A stretch of 37,567 nt of DNA, from assembly GCA_023475265.1 (NCBI GenBank), contig JAMCWE010000048.1, positions 1-37,567 on the forward strand, in the 5' to 3' direction. The notes beneath the pieces are model-generated. The model did not search any database and was not told the origin of the DNA. It worked only from the letters and a program-made list of their open reading frames with translations. Numbering within the stretch: position 1 is the first letter of the stretch; each line of letters opens with the position of its first letter. This document shows positions 34,178 through 37,567 of the stretch, piece after piece. This DNA is from Bacteroidota bacterium. Its GTDB lineage: Bacteria > Bacteroidota > Ignavibacteria > Ignavibacteriales > Ignavibacteriaceae. A program made the translations under genes and the position numbers.

Positions 34178-35527
34178 TCAAGCTGTTAGCGCAAGTTTAT
34201 TATCCGTCTCATTAACCAATGAAACTGGAACGCCGAAAAGAGTAGCAGAAGTAGCGCGATTTATTTTTACTTTTACATAACCGCCTTCTTCTATCTTTTC
34301 ATCAGCCGGAATAATTACTACTTTATTTGTGTCTGTTCTTCCCGACATAAATTTATCTGACTTTTTACTTAATCCTTCTATCAATACTATTTCTTCTTGA
34401 TCAATTAAAGATTGATTTTTTTCAAAAGATATTTGCTGCTGTAAGTCTATTATCTCTTGAAGTCTTTTAGTCTTTATTTCCTCAGTTACATCATCTTCCA
34501 TTTTATATGCTTTTGTGCCTTCGCGAGGAGAATACTTAAACATATAAGCACCGTCATATTTAACTTCCCGCATAACGTCCAAAGTCATTACATGATCTTC
34601 GTACGTCTCTGTAGGAAATCCTGAAATAATATCTGTAGAAAAACTTACGCCGGGAATTATTTGTTTTGCTTTCTGAATTAGATTAAGGTAATGCTCTATA
34701 GTATAAGTTCTATTCATTAATTTCAAAATTCTATTTGAACCTGATTGAACCGGCAAATGAATGTAATTACAGATATTGGGATTCTCAGCAATTGCATATA
34801 ATAATTTATCTGATAAATCCTGAGGATGAGAAGTTGTAAACCTTATACGCATTTTTCTATCAACAATAGCGCATGCAGCCAGCAAATCAGCAAAGTCATT
34901 TTGATTATCTTGATAGGAGTTTACATTCTGACCAAGTAATGTAATTTCTTTAAATCCTCGTTCGGAAAGCTGCTTCACTTCTTCAACAACTGAATCTAAG
35001 CTTCTGCTTCGCTCTCTTCCTCTTGTAAATGGAACTACACAAAAAGTACAAAACTTGTCGCAGCCTCGCATTACAGAAATCCATGCTTGCAGTCCATCTT
35101 CGCGATAAGGAATAATATCATCATAAGTTTCAGTTCTTGATAATCTAACTCCGATTCCCTTCTCTCCATTAAAAGCAACGTCAATCAGTTCCGGAAGTTT
35201 GCGGTATTCATCCGGACCAACAATTACATCAACAATTTTTTTCTCTTCAATTAGATCTTTCCTTAACCTTTCAGCCATGCAGCCGAGGATTCCTACCACC
35301 AAACCAGGCTTGCCCAATTTCAAATTCTTAAAATTGCCTAGTCGTCCATAAATTCTTTGCTCTGCATTATCTCTTACACTGCATGTATTCAATAGAATAA
35401 CATCTGCATTATCGGCTTCATTAGTCATCTCATATCCGTTATTCTTCAATATACCTTTGACTAATTCTGTATCGGCAACGTTCATCTGACAGCCATAAGT
35501 TTCAATATATACGTTATTCTTTTTCAT
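34178..35527 (-). CDS. miaB: tRNA-2-methylthio-N6-dimethylallyladenosine synthase
   Basis: Radical-SAM enzyme that methylthiolates i6A37 of tRNAs reading UNN codons. It has 449 aa. Cys13, Cys49 and Cys83 hold the auxiliary cluster (ETYGCQMNVADTELV, LLNTCSVRDNAEQR). Cys156, Cys160 and Cys163 (MRGCDKFCTFCVVPFTRGRERS) hold the SAM cluster. A TRAM domain follows after about residue 385. The YGCQMN and NTCSVRDNAE motifs separate it from RimO, which is encoded 11 kb away. A Bacteroidota-type promoter lies just upstream (35542-35573). Confidence 0.97.
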   Translation of the reverse strand: MKKNNVYIETYGCQMNVADTELVKGILKNNGYEMTNEADNADVILLNTCSVRDNAEQRIYGRLGNFKNLKLGKPGLVVGILGCMAERLRKDLIEEKKIVDVIVGPDEYRKLPELIDVAFNGEKGIGVRLSRTETYDDIIPYREDGLQAWISVMRGCDKFCTFCVVPFTRGRERSRSLDSVVEEVKQLSERGFKEITLLGQNVNSYQDNQNDFADLLAACAIVDRKMRIRFTTSHPQDLSDKLLYAIAENPNICNYIHLPVQSGSNRILKLMNRTYTIEHYLNLIQKAKQIIPGVSFSTDIISGFPTETYEDHVMTLDVMREVKYDGAYMFKYSPREGTKAYKMEDDVTEEIKTKRLQEIIDLQQQISFEKNQSLIDQEEIVLIEGLSKKSDKFMSGRTDTNKVVIIPADEKIEEGGYVKVKINRATSATLFGVPVSLVNETDNKLALTA

Positions 35528-35541
35528 TCTTAATCAGACTT

Positions 35542-35573
35542 CAAATTTATTTTCGCTTTTCTATTCCAGCAAT
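35542..35573 (-). promoter_or_regulatory. Candidate Bacteroidota-type promoter for miaB
   Basis: On the minus strand ATTG (plus 35570-35573) is followed after 20 nt by TAAATTTG (plus 35542-35549). This fits the -33 TTG core and the -7 consensus TAnnTTTG. The -7 box ends 14 nt before the miaB ATG, so the leader would be very short. Confidence 0.5.
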
Positions 35574-35597
35574 TTATCAATTGAACAGTTAAACAGT

Positions 35598-35924
35598 TTA
35601 ATTAACTTTTTCATCTTTATTTACAGGTACAAAACCAAAATGTTGATTCTGAGGCATTTCAATTGCTATTTCTCCAAATCTTGCTTCAAATTTTTCGATA
35701 TTTTCTTTTAATGCTTTCATCAGCATTTTAGCATGTTGCGGCGTTGTAATTATTCTAGCGTGTACTTTTGCTTTGGGTACGCCTGGAACAATGCGCGTAA
35801 AATCAATTATAAACTCTGCTGGTGAATGAGTTATTATTGCCAGGTTAGAATATATTCCTTCGGCTTCTTTTTCGCCTAATTCAATATTAATTTGCTGTCC
35901 TTGAGGTTGATTATTTTGTGTCAT
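35598..35924 (-). CDS. DUF3467 family protein
   Basis: A 108-aa soluble protein of the DUF3467 family, small proteins of unknown function common in Bacteroidota and Chlorobi. A Gln/Asn-rich N-terminus precedes GIYSNLAIITHSPAEFIIDFTRIVPG and KVHARIITTPQHAKMLMKAL, which are the conserved parts, followed by a helix. The frame opens at TTG 35936, but the ATG at 35924 gives the normal length. It lies about 70 nt upstream of miaB and about 200 nt downstream of the TPR lipoprotein gene. Confidence 0.85.
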   Translation of the reverse strand: MTQNNQPQGQQINIELGEKEAEGIYSNLAIITHSPAEFIIDFTRIVPGVPKAKVHARIITTPQHAKMLMKALKENIEKFEARFGEIAIEMPQNQHFGFVPVNKDEKVN

Positions 35925-35980
35925 ATTTTTTACCAATTATTTTCTTTGAATATTTTTTAATTTGTTAATAATATCTTACT

Positions 35981-36028
35981 AACTTGATCTTGCACTTGAT
36001 CTTGAACTTGAACTTCCACCTGAACTTC
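35981..36028. repeat. Degenerate hexanucleotide tandem repeat
   Basis: Eight head-to-tail 6-nt units, all variants of AACTTG (AACTTG, ATCTTG, CACTTG, ATCTTG, AACTTG, AACTTC, CACCTG, AACTTC), in the gap between the TPR lipoprotein gene and DUF3467. It abuts the hairpin at 36041-36096. On the minus strand the array could encode alternating Val-Gln or Ser-rich peptides in short frames, but nothing supports translation. Confidence 0.8.
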
Positions 36029-36040
36029 TAAAATTACAGA

Positions 36041-36096
36041 TGCCGAAATCGTCCATCCCAAACTCATTTGGAATTAAATATAGGACAATTTCGGCA
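36041..36096. repeat. 14-bp inverted repeat with nested hairpin
   Basis: TGCCGAAATCGTCC (36041-36054) and GGACAATTTCGGCA (36083-36096) pair over 14 positions. The one mismatch becomes a G-U pair in minus-strand RNA. The 28-nt interior contains a second stem CCAAA/TTTGG (36058-36062 and 36067-36071). It lies 31 nt past the TPR lipoprotein stop, but no T run follows, so it is a poor classical terminator. It may be the end of a small repeat element together with the hexamer array. Confidence 0.75.
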
Positions 36097-36127
36097 AATA
36101 TATTAAAATATAAATTTAATCTACTTT

Positions 36128-37303
36128 TTACTTACGTAGTTGATCAGCTTTACTAAATGCTTCAGTAGCTTTATCTTGATTTCCTAAAACTGTATACACT
36201 CTGCCAAGCAGTTCCCACATAGAAGCATCATTCGATTTCATCTGAACTGCTTTTTCAAGATAAGGAACTGCTAGTCTATATTTCTCCATATATGCTGTAT
36301 CTGCCGGAGCGTCAGTACTTTTAGTTTCATTCACTTTATTTAAATCCGCGCCCCACTTAACATAAGTTACGGCTAAATTATAAATTGCATTTTGATATTC
36401 CGGATCAATTTCTATCGCTTTTTTAAATTCTTCCTCGGCAGTTTTATAATCTTTAGTTCCTAATAATAAAACTCCATAGTTATATCTGTAGTATTTATTA
36501 TTTGGTTCTCGTTCAACACCTTCCTTAAATGCATCAATAGCTACTTCAATTTTATGTGCACCAATATATGAATTCGAAAGTAATAAGAGTAACTCTGAGT
36601 TTCCTGGGAAACTCTTTCTGCCCTCTTGCATCAGGTCAATAGTTTTATTGAAATAATTCATAGACTCAACACTATCTTGTGCATTATGTGTATTATCATA
36701 TTTAGTTTTTAGTTTTGTAGCTTTATCGTAATATATTTCACCTAAATATTTATAGCCATCAATTGTTTTTTGCTTACCTAAAAGAGTTTGAAGCGGTTCA
36801 ACTGCATCGTCATATTTTTCTTGAGTCATATAAACAAAAGCAAGATTCTTATAAGTATCGGCAGAATCCGGTTCTAGTTTTATAGCAGTATTAAATGAAT
36901 AAATTGATTTATCAAACAATACTTTCGCGCTATCCTTATCTTTATTGTTATTTGCCTTTTGAAATAATCCCACACCTTGATTGAAAAGCTGTGCCCAAAA
37001 ATATCTTCTTGAATCTGTAATATTTGCCTTAAACTGAGTACTAATTCCAAGAGATTTATTGTAAGCATCAATCATATCTTCATAATTACCTAGCTCGCCA
37101 TTAACATAACCTAATAGATAATAACCTTCGTCGCTGCTTGGATTTTTAGTTACTTCCTTTTTTAATGCATCAATTGCTTTAGTATAATTCTTTTGCTGTA
37201 TATATAATTTTGCACTAGTCAATTCAGTAGATGCACATTGAAAACCGGTAACAGCAACACCGATTAACAATATAAAAATGAATAAATATTTTGAACGATC
37301 CAT
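36128..37303 (-). CDS. TPR-repeat lipoprotein
   Basis: A 391-aa exported protein. The N-terminal hydrophobic stretch (about 5-20) ends in GFQC, with Cys23 as the probable lipid-attachment site, although Phe-Gln before the Cys is a loose lipobox. The rest is almost all tetratricopeptide repeats, from residue 27 to the end. Clear units include YTKAIDALKKEVTKNPSSDE, SFNTAIKLEPDSADTYKNLA, EEEFKKAIEIDPEYQNAIYN and a C-terminal EAFSKADQL. Such proteins serve as scaffolds in envelope complexes; no partner is indicated. GGAG lies 5 nt before the ATG and a good promoter lies upstream (37337-37368). Confidence 0.88.
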   Translation of the reverse strand: MDRSKYLFIFILLIGVAVTGFQCASTELTSAKLYIQQKNYTKAIDALKKEVTKNPSSDEGYYLLGYVNGELGNYEDMIDAYNKSLGISTQFKANITDSRRYFWAQLFNQGVGLFQKANNNKDKDSAKVLFDKSIYSFNTAIKLEPDSADTYKNLAFVYMTQEKYDDAVEPLQTLLGKQKTIDGYKYLGEIYYDKATKLKTKYDNTHNAQDSVESMNYFNKTIDLMQEGRKSFPGNSELLLLLSNSYIGAHKIEVAIDAFKEGVEREPNNKYYRYNYGVLLLGTKDYKTAEEEFKKAIEIDPEYQNAIYNLAVTYVKWGADLNKVNETKSTDAPADTAYMEKYRLAVPYLEKAVQMKSNDASMWELLGRVYTVLGNQDKATEAFSKADQLRK

Positions 37304-37567
37304 TATTTCTCCAATTAATAAATCTTATTTGAGTGTCAAAATTACCACATTAGGTTTCTATAGTCAAGATTAAACTCTAATCAGCTATTCAATAAGTAAG
37401 ACTTAATGACATGAAATTTGCCCTTGTTCCTTAACTTAAACTTACACTCGTATGTTGAGATTGTTAATAAAGATAAATTATTTTTCGTTATAAAAAACTG
37501 GCTTAACAGATGAGAGAGCGGACTTACACTAGGTAAGAAGAACTCTATACCGTGTTCAAGGGATTAC
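37304..37567. other. 264-nt region upstream of the TPR lipoprotein, no gene seen
   Basis: All six frames are closed by stops and no RNA gene was recognised. It contains the promoter candidate at 37337-37368. The rest, up to the window edge, is AT-rich with no repeat or hairpin that I could support. Confidence 0.6.
37337..37368 (-). promoter_or_regulatory. Candidate Bacteroidota-type promoter for the TPR lipoprotein gene
   Basis: On the minus strand CTTG (plus 37365-37368) is followed after exactly 20 nt by TAATTTTG (plus 37337-37344), an exact match to TAnnTTTG. The same site also reads TTGACT, 17 nt, TAATTT as a sigma-70-like pair. Transcription would start about 25-30 nt before the ATG. 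Confidence 0.6.

Noticed and set aside
37304-37567. Partial gene or RNA at the right edge
   Set aside because: Stops interrupt every frame near the edge and no tRNA or rRNA pattern was recognised.

Overview
The window is a chromosomal housekeeping segment from a low-GC, Gram-negative bacterium. It fits the Bacteroidota/Chlorobiota/Ignavibacteriota group best, and Ignavibacteria most of all. Four things point there. Gene families common in that group are present (GWxTD-domain protein, Bacteroidota-type LptE, DUF3467, an ABC-type MlaEFD set, a 3-POTRA Omp85 protein). Two or three promoters match the Bacteroidota -33/-7 pattern (xTTG, about 20 nt, TAnnTTTG). The DNA is AT-rich. Many genes nevertheless have clear Shine-Dalgarno sequences (GGAG, GAGGG), which is less usual in Bacteroidia and Flavobacteriia. 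The assignment is inference, because no rRNA or other taxonomic marker is in view.

Thirty-four protein genes are supported. All but one (DUF2459, 1376-2026) lie on the minus strand, so the window should be read from right to left. No tRNA, rRNA, CRISPR array, prophage, transposase or integrase was seen.

Right end (37.3 to 30.3 kb): a TPR lipoprotein with a good promoter, DUF3467, MiaB, a SPOR/TPR periplasmic protein, an MBL-fold hydrolase, a sensor-less sigma-54 activator and LptE. Two intergenic repeat loci lie here: a pair of two-hairpin elements (33092-33335), and a hairpin followed by a degenerate hexamer array (35981-36096).

Middle (30.3 to 17.9 kb): a membrane GT2 glycosyltransferase, a TPR protein, an alkyladenine glycosylase, a GT9 glycosyltransferase and DUF3108. 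These are followed by a CPBP protease, a zinc-ribbon/DUF2007 protein, CdsA, RimO, GWxTD protein, a PfkB-type sugar kinase and a TamA-like outer-membrane protein. Many neighbours overlap by 1-17 nt, so they are probably co-transcribed.

Left-centre (17.8 to 10.2 kb): UbiA-type prenyltransferase, RNase HII and YraN, then MlaE-MlaF-MlaD for lipid transport, then UvrA.

Left end (10 to 0 kb): a two-domain M16 peptidase, a translationally coupled aspartate aminotransferase/PEP carboxykinase pair with a clear terminator, a group II PLP decarboxylase followed by a Gdx-type guanidinium exporter, DUF2459, a Nudix hydrolase and a truncated exported isoaspartyl peptidase.

The common themes are envelope biogenesis (LptE, Mla, TamA-like, CdsA, GT2, GT9, SPOR), RNA and DNA maintenance (MiaB, RimO, RnhB, UvrA, Mpg) and central carbon metabolism. 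I found no convincing new defence or mobile system. The least explained material is the two intergenic repeat loci.
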